Of a stretch of 64,000 nucleotides of DNA, positions 8,825 to 18,015 are shown piece after piece. The stretch covers positions 17,845 to 81,844 of the forward strand of contig QRVH01000008.1 in NCBI GenBank assembly GCA_003458705.1, written 5' to 3'. Position 1 is the first letter of the stretch. Every line of letters begins with the position of its first letter. This DNA is from Eubacterium sp. AF22-9 (GTDB lineage Bacteria > Bacillota > Clostridia > Lachnospirales > Lachnospiraceae). The translations under genes were made by a program, and so were the position numbers. The notes under the pieces are model-generated. The model made no database searches, had not been told where the DNA came from, and was given only the letters and a program-made list of their open reading frames with translations.

Positions 8825-9633
8825 TGAAGAAATTTCTGAAATATATGATTATATGCATTGTCCTTTTGTTCATGTATATTCCAATTCTTGTGCTTGCAGT
8901 ATACAGTTTTACGGATGCCGCTAATATAGGAGCAATACATGCATTTTCAATGCATAATTATGTAACACTTTTTACGACTCCGGAGCTTATTAATATGATA
9001 ATCGGTTCTGTGCTGCTTGCTGTCGGAAGTGCTGTACTTGCAACAATACTTGGAACAACAGGTGCTATAGGTGCATTTTATTCAAAGGGAAAAGTAAAAG
9101 GAGCAATGTCAGTTCTTAATCAGGTTCCTGTTGTCAATGCAGATGTAGTTACAGGTTTTTCTATCTGTGTCCTTCTTGTAGTCGTATTAGGTGTCAGCAA
9201 GGATACTTATATACCTCTTGTTGTGGGACATGTTATATTGAGTGCACCGTTCGTATATCTGGCTGTTGTTCCTAAATTAAAACAGATGGATCCAAGTCTG
9301 TATGAAGCAGCACTTGACCTTGGTGCAACACCTGTGTATGCACTTTTTAAGATAATAATACCTCAGATTGCTTCAGGCATAGCATCAGGATTTGTTATGG
9401 CAGTTACATTATCACTGGATGATTATTTCGTCGCAACCTACACTAAGCCTGCAACATTTGACACGATAAGTACTTATGTTGTTAATGCAACCAAGGGCTC
9501 ACAGACTGATATCAAGACTGCTTTGTGGGCTTTATCTACAATAATATTCCTTATTGTTATTGTAGTTGAGATTGCAATTAATCTTGCACCAGCAAGAAAA
9601 GCTGTACGAGAGGAGGCCGGAGCTGATGAATAA
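8824..9633 (+). CDS. potC: Spermidine/putrescine ABC transporter permease PotC
   Basis: A 269-residue permease with six predicted helices and the EAA motif EAALDLGATPVYALFKIIIP. It pairs with PotB to form the polyamine channel. The C-terminus (APARKAVREEAGADE) overlaps the potD start ATG at 9626 by 8 nt. In some Firmicutes potC and potD are fused, so the tight junction fits the family. Confidence 0.93.
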   Translation: MKKFLKYMIICIVLLFMYIPILVLAVYSFTDAANIGAIHAFSMHNYVTLFTTPELINMIIGSVLLAVGSAVLATILGTTGAIGAFYSKGKVKGAMSVLNQVPVVNADVVTGFSICVLLVVVLGVSKDTYIPLVVGHVILSAPFVYLAVVPKLKQMDPSLYEAALDLGATPVYALFKIIIPQIASGIASGFVMAVTLSLDDYFVATYTKPATFDTISTYVVNATKGSQTDIKTALWALSTIIFLIVIVVEIAINLAPARKAVREEAGADE

Positions 9634-11145
9634 GATTATTGGTAAGATAAATGCGTTAATACTGTCAGCTTTAATGATAGTAGCGGCGCAGCAGCGGTAA
9701 CAGGAGTGTTTAATACAAACAGTCTTACAGCGGTGGCAGCAGACGATACAATCATACTCCGTGTGTGCAACTGGGAAGAATATATTGATACAGGAGACTG
9801 GAGTGATGATGATATAATTGACCTTGAGAGCGGAAGCATAAAGGGTGAGAATTCGATAATTACAGATTTCGAGAACTGGTATTATGAGAATTACGGCAAG
9901 AAAATTAAGGTACAGTACAGTTGCATTGGAACTAACGAGGAACTGTACAACATGCTTACTCTGGGTGATGATTATGATGTAATCTGTCCTTCAGAATATA
10001 TGATAATGAAGCTTATGGCAGAGGATTGGCTTGAGCCATTTTCAGATGATTTCTATGATACATCAATTACTAATAATTATTATGCTAAGGGTGTGTCTCC
10101 ATTTATAAAGAAAACATTTGATGAGAATAAGATTAATGGTGAGTCATGGAGCCGTTATGCTGCAGGATATATGTGGGGAATAACAGGAATTGTATATAAT
10201 CCGGATAAGGTTACAGAAAAAGAAGCATCTACATGGACAATAATTGATAATAGCAAATTCAGGCGTCAGATAACAATTAAGGATAATGTAAGAGATTCCA
10301 TGTTTGCAGCTGTTGGTGCAATTAAGTCAGACAAGTTAAAGTCAGCGTCATTTATAAACAGTCCTGATTATCATGAAAGACTTGCCGAGGAGATGAATGA
10401 TACTTCTGAGGCAAATGTGGACAGGATTCAGGAGTATCTTCAGTCAGTTAAGAATAATGCCTATTCATTCGAGACTGACAGTGCCAAGACTGATATGATA
10501 ACAGGAAAGGTAGTCGCAGGTTATCAGTGGTCTGGAGATGCTGTATATACTATGGACCAGGCTGACGAGGATGATTTCCAGCTTAATTTTGCAGTACCTG
10601 AAGAATGTACTAACCTTTATTTTGACGGCTGGGTAATGTTAAAGTCTGGAATTAATGGCAATTCAGAGAAAAAGCAGGCAGCACAGAGTTTTATTAACTT
10701 TCTGTCAAAACCTGAAAATGCTGTAAGAAACATGAGCTATATTGGATATACATCAGTCATATCAGGTGGTGACAGTGATGTTGTATTCGACTATGTAAAG
10801 TGGAACTACGGAGCAGATGAAAGTGATACAGATGTTGTAGATTATCCTCTTGGATATTTCTTTTCAGGGGATTCTGATGATGAAAGATATATACTTAAAG
10901 TTCCAGAAGAACAGACATACAGACAACTGTCAGCACAGTATCCTACTCAGGAAGTTATGGATAGAAGTGCCATTATGCAGTATTTTGATGCTGAAGAGAC
11001 AACAAGAATTAATCAGATGTGGATTAATGTAAGATGTTATAACATTAAGAATGTTCCTGTGTGGGTATGGGTTCTTGCAGGTATTATTGTTGTGGCTTTA
11101 ATAGCATTATCTGTAAAACTTAAGATAAATAAGAAATATGCTTGA
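9626..11145 (+). CDS. potD: Polyamine-binding protein PotD, frameshifted in the signal peptide
   Basis: The binding protein of the pot operon. A start at 9626 (AGGAGG at 9611-9616) encodes MNKIIGKINALILSALMIVA, a signal peptide, but hits TAA at 9698. The mature domain (LRVCNWEEYIDTG onward) is in the frame one base back, open from 9646 to 11145. Adding one base, or reading -1, in the GC-rich GCGGCGCAGCAGCGG tract (9683-9697) would join them as a 506-residue protein. The domain ends in a transmembrane helix (VPVWVWVLAGIIVVALIALS) plus a basic tail, so it is tethered by its C-terminus and has no lipobox. The alternative is a shorter product from ATG 9706, without a signal. Confidence 0.82.
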
Positions 11146-11163
11146 TAAGCATTTGATTATAAA

Positions 11164-11191
11164 TTGACAAATAAACAAATGTTGCTATTAT
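11164..11191 (+). promoter_or_regulatory. Promoter upstream of the class III aminotransferase
   Basis: TTGACA (11164-11169), a 16-bp spacer and TATTAT (11186-11191). It lies after the potD stop and before the terminator-like hairpin, so its transcript would pass through that hairpin. Confidence 0.55.
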
Positions 11192-11230
11192 ATATGTCAG
11201 ACAGAATGAATCTGTATAACAGTGCAAAGG

Positions 11231-11276
11231 AGCACAGAATTTCTGAGAAATCAGAGGTTCTGTGCTTTTTCTTTTT
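11231..11276 (+). terminator. Terminator-like hairpin, possible attenuator
   Basis: AGCACAGAA (11231-11239) pairs with TTCTGTGCT (11258-11266), extended by TTCTGA/TCAGAG, followed by TTTTTCTTTTT. It ends about 17 nt before the ATG of the aminotransferase. It may simply end potD transcription, or attenuate transcripts from the promoter at 11164. Confidence 0.75.
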
Positions 11277-11293
11277 GCAGAATGGAGGAAATT

Positions 11294-12646
11294 ATGGCAA
11301 CAGAATCAAGTATTATGGACTCAAACAGTTTTAAGGAAGAATATGCCTCTATGTTAAGTCCTAAAACAAGGGAAATGATTAGTAAGAGAGAAAAATATCT
11401 TGGAGGTGCTTACAGACTTTTTTATAGAAAGCCACTTAACATTGTCCGCGGAGAAGGAGATTATCTGTGGGATGATGAAGGCAATAAATATCTTGATATG
11501 TACAATAATGTAGCAGGCGTTGGACATTGTAATCCGGCTGTTGTAGAGGCTGTTACAGAGCAGATGAAAACTCTTAATACGCATACAAGATATCTTCATG
11601 AAAAGATTCTTGATTACAGTGAAGAACTGCTTGAACTTATGCCTGATGAAATTAATAAGATAATGTATATGTGTACAGGTTCAGAAGCTAATGATTTGGC
11701 TTTGCGTGTAGCAGAAGCCTATACGGGTGGTACCGGTATAATTATCACACAGGAGGCATATCATGGAACAAGTGCTCTGACATCAGGCTGTTCGCCATCA
11801 CTTGGTGCAGGCCAGCCATTACTTCCTAATGTAAGGCTTATAACAGCGCCTGATTATTACCGTCATGGTGGAACACCAGAAGAATTCACAGCATGGTATG
11901 TCTCTAAGATGCAGAAGACAATAGATGAATTAAATGAGGCAGGATATAAGTTCTCATGTTTCCTTGCGGATTCAATATTCTCATCAGATGGTATATATCC
12001 TGACCCTGTAGGATTCTTAAAAGCAACAGTAGATGTTGTACATAAGAATGGCGGAGTATTTATAGCAGATGAGGTTCAGCCGGGATTTGCAAGAACCGGA
12101 CAGGCATTCTTTGGATTTGCAAGACACGGAATTGTCCCTGATATGATAACAATGGGTAAGCCGATGGGTAACGGAATTCCAATCTCAGGACTAGCTGCAA
12201 AGGAGGATGTACTTGCAGCCTTCAGCGACAAGCTTCCTTACTTTAACACATTTGGTGGTAATCCTGTATCAATAGCCGCCGCTCAGGCTGTTCTTAAATA
12301 TATTAAGGATGAGAATCTTCAGGAACACTGTAAGAAAGCAGGAGCGGCACTTCTTAAGGCACTTAAAGAGGTACAGGAGAGACACCCTGAATCAGTAGGT
12401 GATGTAAGAGGTGCAGGTTTGTTTTTAGGATTTGAATTCGTAAAGAATGATGGTAATAAGACACCTGATAAGGATATGGCGTTGAATGTAATAGAGATGT
12501 TAAGAGATGAGCATATTCTTACATCAGTTATAGGCCATTACGGAAATATCTTAAAGCTTCGTCCACCAATGGTATTTTCAGAGAACGATATTGACTGGTT
12601 TGCAACATCGCTTGATAAATGTATTACAAAGCTTGAAAATAAATAA
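11294..12646 (+). CDS. Class III PLP-dependent aminotransferase
   Basis: A 450-residue fold-type I enzyme of the ornithine/GABA aminotransferase group. Visible are the cofactor phosphate loop CTGSEANDLALR, the pyridine Asp in FIADEVQPGFARTG, and the Schiff-base Lys in MITMGKPMGNGIP. The N-terminus (NVAGVGHCNPAVVEAV, LNTHTRYLHEKILDY) recalls the AGXT2 / ethanolamine-phosphate phospho-lyase branch, so the reaction may not be a standard transamination. Lying after potABCD, a role in polyamine or amine catabolism is plausible. The start at 11294 has GGAGGA 7 nt upstream. Its leader contains a terminator-like hairpin. Confidence 0.85.
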   Translation: MATESSIMDSNSFKEEYASMLSPKTREMISKREKYLGGAYRLFYRKPLNIVRGEGDYLWDDEGNKYLDMYNNVAGVGHCNPAVVEAVTEQMKTLNTHTRYLHEKILDYSEELLELMPDEINKIMYMCTGSEANDLALRVAEAYTGGTGIIITQEAYHGTSALTSGCSPSLGAGQPLLPNVRLITAPDYYRHGGTPEEFTAWYVSKMQKTIDELNEAGYKFSCFLADSIFSSDGIYPDPVGFLKATVDVVHKNGGVFIADEVQPGFARTGQAFFGFARHGIVPDMITMGKPMGNGIPISGLAAKEDVLAAFSDKLPYFNTFGGNPVSIAAAQAVLKYIKDENLQEHCKKAGAALLKALKEVQERHPESVGDVRGAGLFLGFEFVKNDGNKTPDKDMALNVIEMLRDEHILTSVIGHYGNILKLRPPMVFSENDIDWFATSLDKCITKLENK

Positions 12647-12649
12647 ATT

Positions 12650-12693
12650 GAAAAAATCGGACACAGCATTAAACAGCTGCGCCCGATTTTTTA
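12650..12693. terminator. Terminator shared by convergent genes
   Basis: AAAAAATCGG-CACAGC pairs with GCTGCGCCCGATTTTTT. The right arm covers the stop and last codons of the reverse-strand EAL gene, so the C-terminus is encoded inside the hairpin. Confidence 0.75.
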
Positions 12694-14594
12694 TTGAAAT
12701 AATTCTTAAGTTCAATTACAGGGTGTGGTTTTGAATATTTATATCCCTGAATGTAATCAAAGCCCTGTTCTATACAGTAACTGTTCTGGGTATCATCCTC
12801 AACACCTTCAATAAGAAGGACAAGGCCCTGTTTCTTAAAAACACTTATCATATGCGACATAAGGTCTGACACGCCATCATTATTAAGAGCTTTATACAGC
12901 AGGCTTTTATCGAATTTAATTGTATAAAACGGACATCCAATAATTCTTTCGATATTAGAGTATCCTGTTCCAAAATCATCAAGATAGAACTTGATTCCTG
13001 ACTGGTTAAGCTTTTCCATGTTGTAAAGTACAGTTTCAAAGTCATCAAACATGGCACTCTCGGTAAGTTCCAGACGGATATGCTCAGGATTAATACCGTT
13101 ATCATTAATTATTCCCATTAAATCATTAAAAAGATTACGGTCTGATAATTCGGATGATGAACAATTAATTGTGAGGGCATCAAAGTCATAATCATTCTCA
13201 AATTCATGTATAATCTTACACGCCTTGTTAAGGATAATTCTTGTAAGTGTATGTATACAGTTATTACTTTCTGCAAGCGGAATGAATTTATCAGGATAAA
13301 TAACTGTTCCGTCAAGTGAAAGCCTCATCAGTGCTTCAGCAGTACGGAAACTGTTTTCCTTAACACTGAATATAGGCTGTGCATAACATAGAACTCTGGA
13401 ATCATCAAGGTCACTTTTATTTCTTATATCAAGAAGAAGCTGTTCAATCTTATAAGATTCATGAAATTGTTTATAATCATGGTCAGTTGCAAGATAACAT
13501 GCATTACCAGCTTCTGAATCAATTTTATTAAAAAGGAACTTAGCCATTGCGTTTAATCTGTGACTTGAAGAGAGTACAGGATTATTCTGCAATGCAACTA
13601 TTTTATAATTAATGCGGTAAGATGTGTCAGCTAAAGCGTCAGATATAATAGCTTCAACATTATCCAGAAAACCGCGAATTTTACTGTCATCTTTTATATA
13701 CAGGATAATAGCGTATTCATCATTATGCAGTTTATAAATGTGAATCATATTATGAAGCATTTCTATCTTACGACAGACAGCGGCTGCACCTTCTTCAATT
13801 CTTTCATTATGAATAGCATAGTTGACATTGCTAAGCTGAGGAAATCTAAGATCCATAACAAGAAACTTACGGTTTAATGATACACTGTCAGAAAACCTTG
13901 CTTCAAAGGAATACTGATTCTGACAACCAATAATTTCATCATATGGATTACTGTGAAATAGTATATAAAATACCAGAAAAGGAAGTACATATGTAAGACT
14001 TGTAAATATTACATCCTTAATATGGTACTGGATAGTGAGCATAGCAAAATCAATTGAAATGAAAAGTAAAGCGTATTTACACATGATGGCAGGTATGGAT
14101 CTGCGGTTTCTCAATATTGATATAAAGCACAATATACACATTATCAGTCCGGCAATAGTATAGAAGTCTATAATAATTGAGGCAGAGGATTCATGGTTAT
14201 GAATAAAATCCCTGATAATAAGCCAGATACATCCAACAGCATATACAGTAATAAAAGTTATAATCCTTTTATTAAGAGGTGCTTTGTTGTTCACAATTTT
14301 AGTTGATAAAAGATTAATTCTTGTGTAAAGCAGACAGAGTATTGCAAGGTACAGTGTCAGAAACAGGGCACTGAAAAATATCTGCATCGTATGTTCAAAT
14401 ATATCAGGGTATATATCAGTAGTTATGAGAGCTGCCTGACATAAAATAGCAGCTACAGATAAGAGAACGCCATAGTATATAAGCTGGTAAGATAAGGTTT
14501 TTCTAGGATTAGAGTAAATCATAACCAAAGCAAGAAATATACATATTATTAAACTTATTATTTCTGCGGTAATGTTATATCCACCGAATATCAT
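12669..14594 (-). CDS. Membrane protein with degenerate GGDEF and EAL domains
   Basis: A 641-residue predicted c-di-GMP phosphodiesterase. Residues about 1-215 hold seven or more hydrophobic helices, a membrane sensor of unassigned type. A GGDEF-like domain follows in which the signature reads HNDEY (KLHNDEYAIILY), so cyclase activity is unlikely. The C-terminal EAL domain is well preserved: AEALMRL, NCSSSEL, ESAMFDDF, LDDFGTGYSN, IKFDKSLL, EGVED, and QGYKYSKP at the end. The start at 14594 is chosen for AGGAGG 5 nt upstream. The promoter and RBS are tandemly duplicated directly upstream. It could counter the diguanylate cyclase at 3658. Confidence 0.88.
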   Translation of the reverse strand: MIFGGYNITAEIISLIICIFLALVMIYSNPRKTLSYQLIYYGVLLSVAAILCQAALITTDIYPDIFEHTMQIFFSALFLTLYLAILCLLYTRINLLSTKIVNNKAPLNKRIITFITVYAVGCIWLIIRDFIHNHESSASIIIDFYTIAGLIMCILCFISILRNRRSIPAIMCKYALLFISIDFAMLTIQYHIKDVIFTSLTYVLPFLVFYILFHSNPYDEIIGCQNQYSFEARFSDSVSLNRKFLVMDLRFPQLSNVNYAIHNERIEEGAAAVCRKIEMLHNMIHIYKLHNDEYAIILYIKDDSKIRGFLDNVEAIISDALADTSYRINYKIVALQNNPVLSSSHRLNAMAKFLFNKIDSEAGNACYLATDHDYKQFHESYKIEQLLLDIRNKSDLDDSRVLCYAQPIFSVKENSFRTAEALMRLSLDGTVIYPDKFIPLAESNNCIHTLTRIILNKACKIIHEFENDYDFDALTINCSSSELSDRNLFNDLMGIINDNGINPEHIRLELTESAMFDDFETVLYNMEKLNQSGIKFYLDDFGTGYSNIERIIGCPFYTIKFDKSLLYKALNNDGVSDLMSHMISVFKKQGLVLLIEGVEDDTQNSYCIEQGFDYIQGYKYSKPHPVIELKNYFNKKSGAAV

Positions 14595-14633
14595 ATGTTC
14601 CTCCTGAGTTTTGTCTGTAAAATGTTTCTTATC

Positions 14634-14662
14634 ATTATACATACATTTGGTATTGTGGGCAA
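14634..14662 (-). promoter_or_regulatory. EAL gene promoter, proximal copy
   Basis: On the reverse strand, TTGCCC (14662-14657), 17 bp, TATAAT (14639-14634). It is about 40 bp before the start codon. Confidence 0.6.
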
Positions 14663-14713
14663 TGTTTTTATTTAAAATTCCTCCTGAGTTTTGTCTGTAA
14701 AATGTTTCTTATC

Positions 14714-14742
14714 ATTATACATACATTTGGTATTGTGGGCAA
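14714..14742 (-). promoter_or_regulatory. EAL gene promoter, distal duplicate
   Basis: Identical TTGCCC-17-TATAAT, 80 bp upstream of the first, produced by the tandem duplication. Confidence 0.55.
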
Positions 14743-14825
14743 TGTTTTTATTTAAAACCAGATGTAATTATTAAGGGTAAAATGTTATAATAATTTTAAA
14801 TAGTGACAACATACAAGGGGGATTT

Positions 14826-16001
14826 ATGTCAGATACAGTAATAATAGAGGAAGAAAAAGATATAGAACATATAGCAGAAAGGAAAGTAGCCGTCATTAGG
14901 AAAAAGATGATGGCTGCTTTTTGTGTTATGGCAGGAATTGCCATACTTATAGTTGCTGTTACGACTGGATTTTATGAATTAAAGTTCAGGGCACTGGCAG
15001 CAGGACTTTATAATATAGATGAAAAATCAGGAGAATATCTGATAGATATGATGTTTTATAACAGGTATTCATTGAGTGATGTATCAAAGTATAAGAGCGT
15101 AGTTATGCAATGCGGGTATACAGAAAATGGTTCATCATATATGTATTTCAGAAGTGGTCAGTGGATAATTGCAGCGGCAGGGATAATTATAATTGCAGTT
15201 GTAATGGCAGCATGTATAAGGATGATTGTAAAAATCGGACATAATGATATCTATTCATATGTTATTAATCTTGGTGCAGAGAACCAGCAGTTAAAGAAAA
15301 AGCAGAAAGCGGATGAAAGATTTCTTGTTGAGCGTAATGAAAAGCTTCAGAATTTTACAGAGAATATTGCACATCAGATTAAGACACCTCTTACTGCACT
15401 CAGTCTTGCATTAGACAGATTAGAGGAGAGCGGTGAGAACAGGGAGCTTCTTGAAAGATGTTTTGAACAGATTGAAAGAATCAGGTCATTTATAAGTAAG
15501 CTGATGACAATAAGCAGAATGGAAGCAGGCAAGATAATCATGACAGAGCAGGACATTAATGTGAACAGTATGCTTTGCGATGTTGTAAGCCAGTTACCTA
15601 AGAACGACTGCAATATAACAGTGGAATGTGATGATGAAGATTATTGTATCAACGCCGATGAAGAATGGATAAGAGAAGCATTTATTAATATAATACAGAA
15701 CAGCAGCGAGCTGTGCGATAAGGTTAAAGTTAAGGCAGTATGTCGAGATGACAAATGTATAGTCAATATTAAAGATAATGGAAGTGGATTTGAAGAGGAC
15801 AGGATACCATACATATTTGACAGGTTCGAGACAACGGGAAGTGCTGCTGCAGGACATGCAGGTATAGGACTTAACCTGTCGCGGCTTATTATTAAAGCAC
15901 ATCATGGAACAGTAGATGTGCGTAATAATGAGGATGGAAAGGGAGCTGTCATAAGGGTACAGATACCAAGATATGTTCTTAAGAGAAAGGCTGAATTGTA
16001 A
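14826..16001 (+). CDS. Sensor histidine kinase
   Basis: A 391-residue membrane kinase. Two transmembrane helices (about residues 30-52 and 112-130) flank a roughly 60-residue extracytoplasmic loop. The dimerization/phosphoacceptor box ENIAHQIKTPLTAL puts the phosphorylated His at 183. N box (NIIQNSSEL), DNGSGF and GIGLNLSRLI nucleotide-binding motifs are intact. It is first in an operon with the response regulator and the ABC exporter. AAGGGGG precedes the ATG. Kinase-before-regulator order is less usual. Sensing of an envelope-acting compound is inferred from the exporter partner. Confidence 0.9.
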   Translation: MSDTVIIEEEKDIEHIAERKVAVIRKKMMAAFCVMAGIAILIVAVTTGFYELKFRALAAGLYNIDEKSGEYLIDMMFYNRYSLSDVSKYKSVVMQCGYTENGSSYMYFRSGQWIIAAAGIIIIAVVMAACIRMIVKIGHNDIYSYVINLGAENQQLKKKQKADERFLVERNEKLQNFTENIAHQIKTPLTALSLALDRLEESGENRELLERCFEQIERIRSFISKLMTISRMEAGKIIMTEQDINVNSMLCDVVSQLPKNDCNITVECDDEDYCINADEEWIREAFINIIQNSSELCDKVKVKAVCRDDKCIVNIKDNGSGFEEDRIPYIFDRFETTGSAAAGHAGIGLNLSRLIIKAHHGTVDVRNNEDGKGAVIRVQIPRYVLKRKAEL

Positions 16002-16057
16002 GATATGTGTAAGGTTAGTGCTTTACAATATAGAAAATGTACTGGCTGGGAGGGAAT

Positions 16058-16738
16058 ATGACCAAGATACTTATATTGGAAGATGATGATTTTATAAGGC
16101 AGCAGCTTGCAGGAATATTACAGGAAAAAGGATATTCAGTTGTGGAGGCTGCCAGTGTAGGACAGTTTAATAAAATATATGAACAGGAAGAAGCTACAAT
16201 AGATGTAGTCCTGTTAGATGTATATCTGCCTGATGGCAATGGATTTGATGTCTGCAGGGAAATAAGAGAACACGGAAGCCAGATAATAATATTTTTAACA
16301 TCGTGTGATGATGAAGACAGTATTATCAAAGGACTTGACTGCGGCGGTGATGATTATGTTGTGAAGCCGTTCAGGGTTGCAGAACTTGTATCAAGAATAA
16401 TGGCTAATGTTAGAAGAATATCAGGTGGCACAGATATTTATAAAGATGGAACTCTTACAGTAGACTTTAAGAATAAGTCAATTATTCATGCAGATAAACA
16501 GATAAGCGTGTCACCGACAGAATTTCATGTGTTAGAGATACTTATAAACAACAAGGGACTTATTGTAAGAAGAGATACATTTTTTCAGAAAATGTGGGAC
16601 AGATACGGAACATTTGTAGAGGATAATACGCTGACAGTTACAGTGAGCAGGTTAAAGACAAAGCTTGGAAACCGCGCAGACGGCAAATCATATATAGAGA
16701 CGATAAGGGGAATCGGCTACCGCTGGAATAATAATTAA
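16058..16738 (+). CDS. OmpR/PhoB family response regulator
   Basis: A 226-residue two-domain regulator. The receiver domain has the acidic pair (EDDD, residues 8-11), phosphoacceptor D54 in VVLLDVYLPDG and the conserved Lys in DYVVKPF. Residues about 128-226 are a winged-helix DNA-binding domain (SPTEFHVLEILINNKGLIVRR; a TVTVSRLKTKL recognition helix; IETIRGIGYRW). The start at 16058 follows GGGAGGG. It is the partner of the kinase just upstream. TTGTAAGGTT direct repeats after its stop are candidate binding sites driving the exporter genes. Confidence 0.92.
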   Translation: MTKILILEDDDFIRQQLAGILQEKGYSVVEAASVGQFNKIYEQEEATIDVVLLDVYLPDGNGFDVCREIREHGSQIIIFLTSCDDEDSIIKGLDCGGDDYVVKPFRVAELVSRIMANVRRISGGTDIYKDGTLTVDFKNKSIIHADKQISVSPTEFHVLEILINNKGLIVRRDTFFQKMWDRYGTFVEDNTLTVTVSRLKTKLGNRADGKSYIETIRGIGYRWNNN

Positions 16739-16760
16739 ATAACTGCGAAAGCTTATTTAA

Positions 16761-16799
16761 TTGTAAGGTTTTTGTAAGGTTGGCATGATAAGGTATAGG
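16761..16799 (+). promoter_or_regulatory. Response-regulator-type direct repeats and -10 box
   Basis: TTGTAAGGTT occurs at 16761-16770 and 16772-16781, an 11-bp period (one helical turn). TATAGG at 16794-16799 could be the -10. This is the layout of OmpR-class activation with the repeats replacing a -35 box. Binding by the upstream regulator is inference. Confidence 0.5.
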
Positions 16800-16823
16800 C
16801 ATAAATCTTACAGGGGTGATGGA

Positions 16824-17963
16824 ATGGGGATATTTAAGATAACTTTTGTCGGTATAAGAAGACGGCTGCCGCAGATTCAGAAAGCTGCATTTACAACGCT
16901 TGTAGCGGTATTTTTTGTGACGGCGGTTCTTATATTTCAGGAGAATATGTACCAGTGGCAGATGTCATCGAATAAGTCGAGGTTTGGAGACTGGTATATA
17001 TGTGAGAAAACAACGAAAGAGCCAAACAAGGTTCTTGATGAGAATGACTTTCTGGAAAAGCCTTTAAAGGCAGAGAGTACGGTCCGGATATTTGATTCAG
17101 ACTGGAATAACACAAAGCTTTATGTTGGAAGCATGACGGACGATTTTATGAAGCAGGGTAGAATCAGACTGGCAGAGGGAAGGATGCCGGAGGCTTCAGA
17201 TGAAATAACTATGGATTGGAATACTCTGCTTAAACTTGGCTATGAGGGGGAGCTAGGACAGAAGGTAACAATTAATTATTATGAAAATGACAATATTAAT
17301 TCAGATAAAGGAAGGCTTAGTGCAACATTTACACTGGTTGGAATATTAAATAATTACACAAATATATGGCAGGATGGGAAAAATATTCCAGGAGCAATTG
17401 TTACTGAGGAAAGATTAAAAGAATTCAAATGTACTATTTATAATATCTATATTTATCCATTCAAGGATTCTGTGCGGACACAGGATTATGCAAATGTATA
17501 TAAAAAGATTAAGGAGGATGTAAAAAGCCAGACTGTATATAATGCTGCAGTATATGATTATTCTCCGTGGAAATCAAAAACAGTATATGCATATATGTAT
17601 ATAGTTGTTATGGTAATTGGAATTCTGGCTTTGACTTATCAGCTGATTGAATACAGGAACAGACGAAAGAAAGCCTATGAGTTGTTTAAGAATATGGGAA
17701 TGGACAAGTCTCATATCAGGGAAATGTATATAATCGAGAATGCATTTATACTTATACCGGCGGGAATAGCAGGAATATTGCTTGCGCTTATTGCGGGAAG
17801 TGTGACAGGACATGTACTTGAAGCAAAAACCGGCTATGAATTTTACAGTGTAAATGTGGATGTTGTTATTAAAAGTGTGTGTTCCGTTATTGTTGCTGTG
17901 GTTATAGAGGAACTGACAGGATTAATATCTAATATAAAAATTTTATCGAAAAAGGACAGTTAA
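16824..17963 (+). CDS. FtsX-type ABC exporter permease 1, N-terminal part (frameshifted)
   Basis: 379 residues: TM1 (KAAFTTLVAVFFVTAVLIF), a large extracytoplasmic region, then three helices including IVVMVIGILALTYQLIEY and IPAGIAGILLALIAGSV, an FtsX-type half. It stops at 17963, just after the basic linker begins. The +1 frame stays open across the stop and continues as KRTVKKKQ... into the downstream half. Removing one base in the A5 run at 17949-17953 would give a 943-residue permease. The start at 16824 has AGGGG upstream. The paralogous permease 2 shows the full-length layout. Confidence 0.85.
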   Translation: MGIFKITFVGIRRRLPQIQKAAFTTLVAVFFVTAVLIFQENMYQWQMSSNKSRFGDWYICEKTTKEPNKVLDENDFLEKPLKAESTVRIFDSDWNNTKLYVGSMTDDFMKQGRIRLAEGRMPEASDEITMDWNTLLKLGYEGELGQKVTINYYENDNINSDKGRLSATFTLVGILNNYTNIWQDGKNIPGAIVTEERLKEFKCTIYNIYIYPFKDSVRTQDYANVYKKIKEDVKSQTVYNAAVYDYSPWKSKTVYAYMYIVVMVIGILALTYQLIEYRNRRKKAYELFKNMGMDKSHIREMYIIENAFILIPAGIAGILLALIAGSVTGHVLEAKTGYEFYSVNVDVVIKSVCSVIVAVVIEELTGLISNIKILSKKDS

Positions 17964-18015
17964 AAAGAAGCAATATGACAGAAGAAAAGATAATATAAGA
18001 CAGCACAAGAGCAAA

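Larger units (their letters stand above)
14598..14757. repeat. Perfect 80-bp tandem duplication containing promoter and RBS
   Basis: Bases 14598-14677 are repeated exactly at 14678-14757. Each copy carries, on the reverse strand, a TTGCCC-17-TATAAT promoter and an AGGAGG site for the EAL gene. The absence of any mismatch implies a very recent duplication or an assembly artefact. Confidence 0.95.

Noticed and set aside
9683..9700. Programmed -1 ribosomal frameshift in potD
   Set aside because: No X-XXY-YYZ slippery heptamer and no obvious downstream pseudoknot; tract-length error or variation is simpler.
12848..13315. Additional reverse-strand frames within the EAL gene
   Set aside because: They are out-of-frame readings of the well-supported EAL coding sequence.
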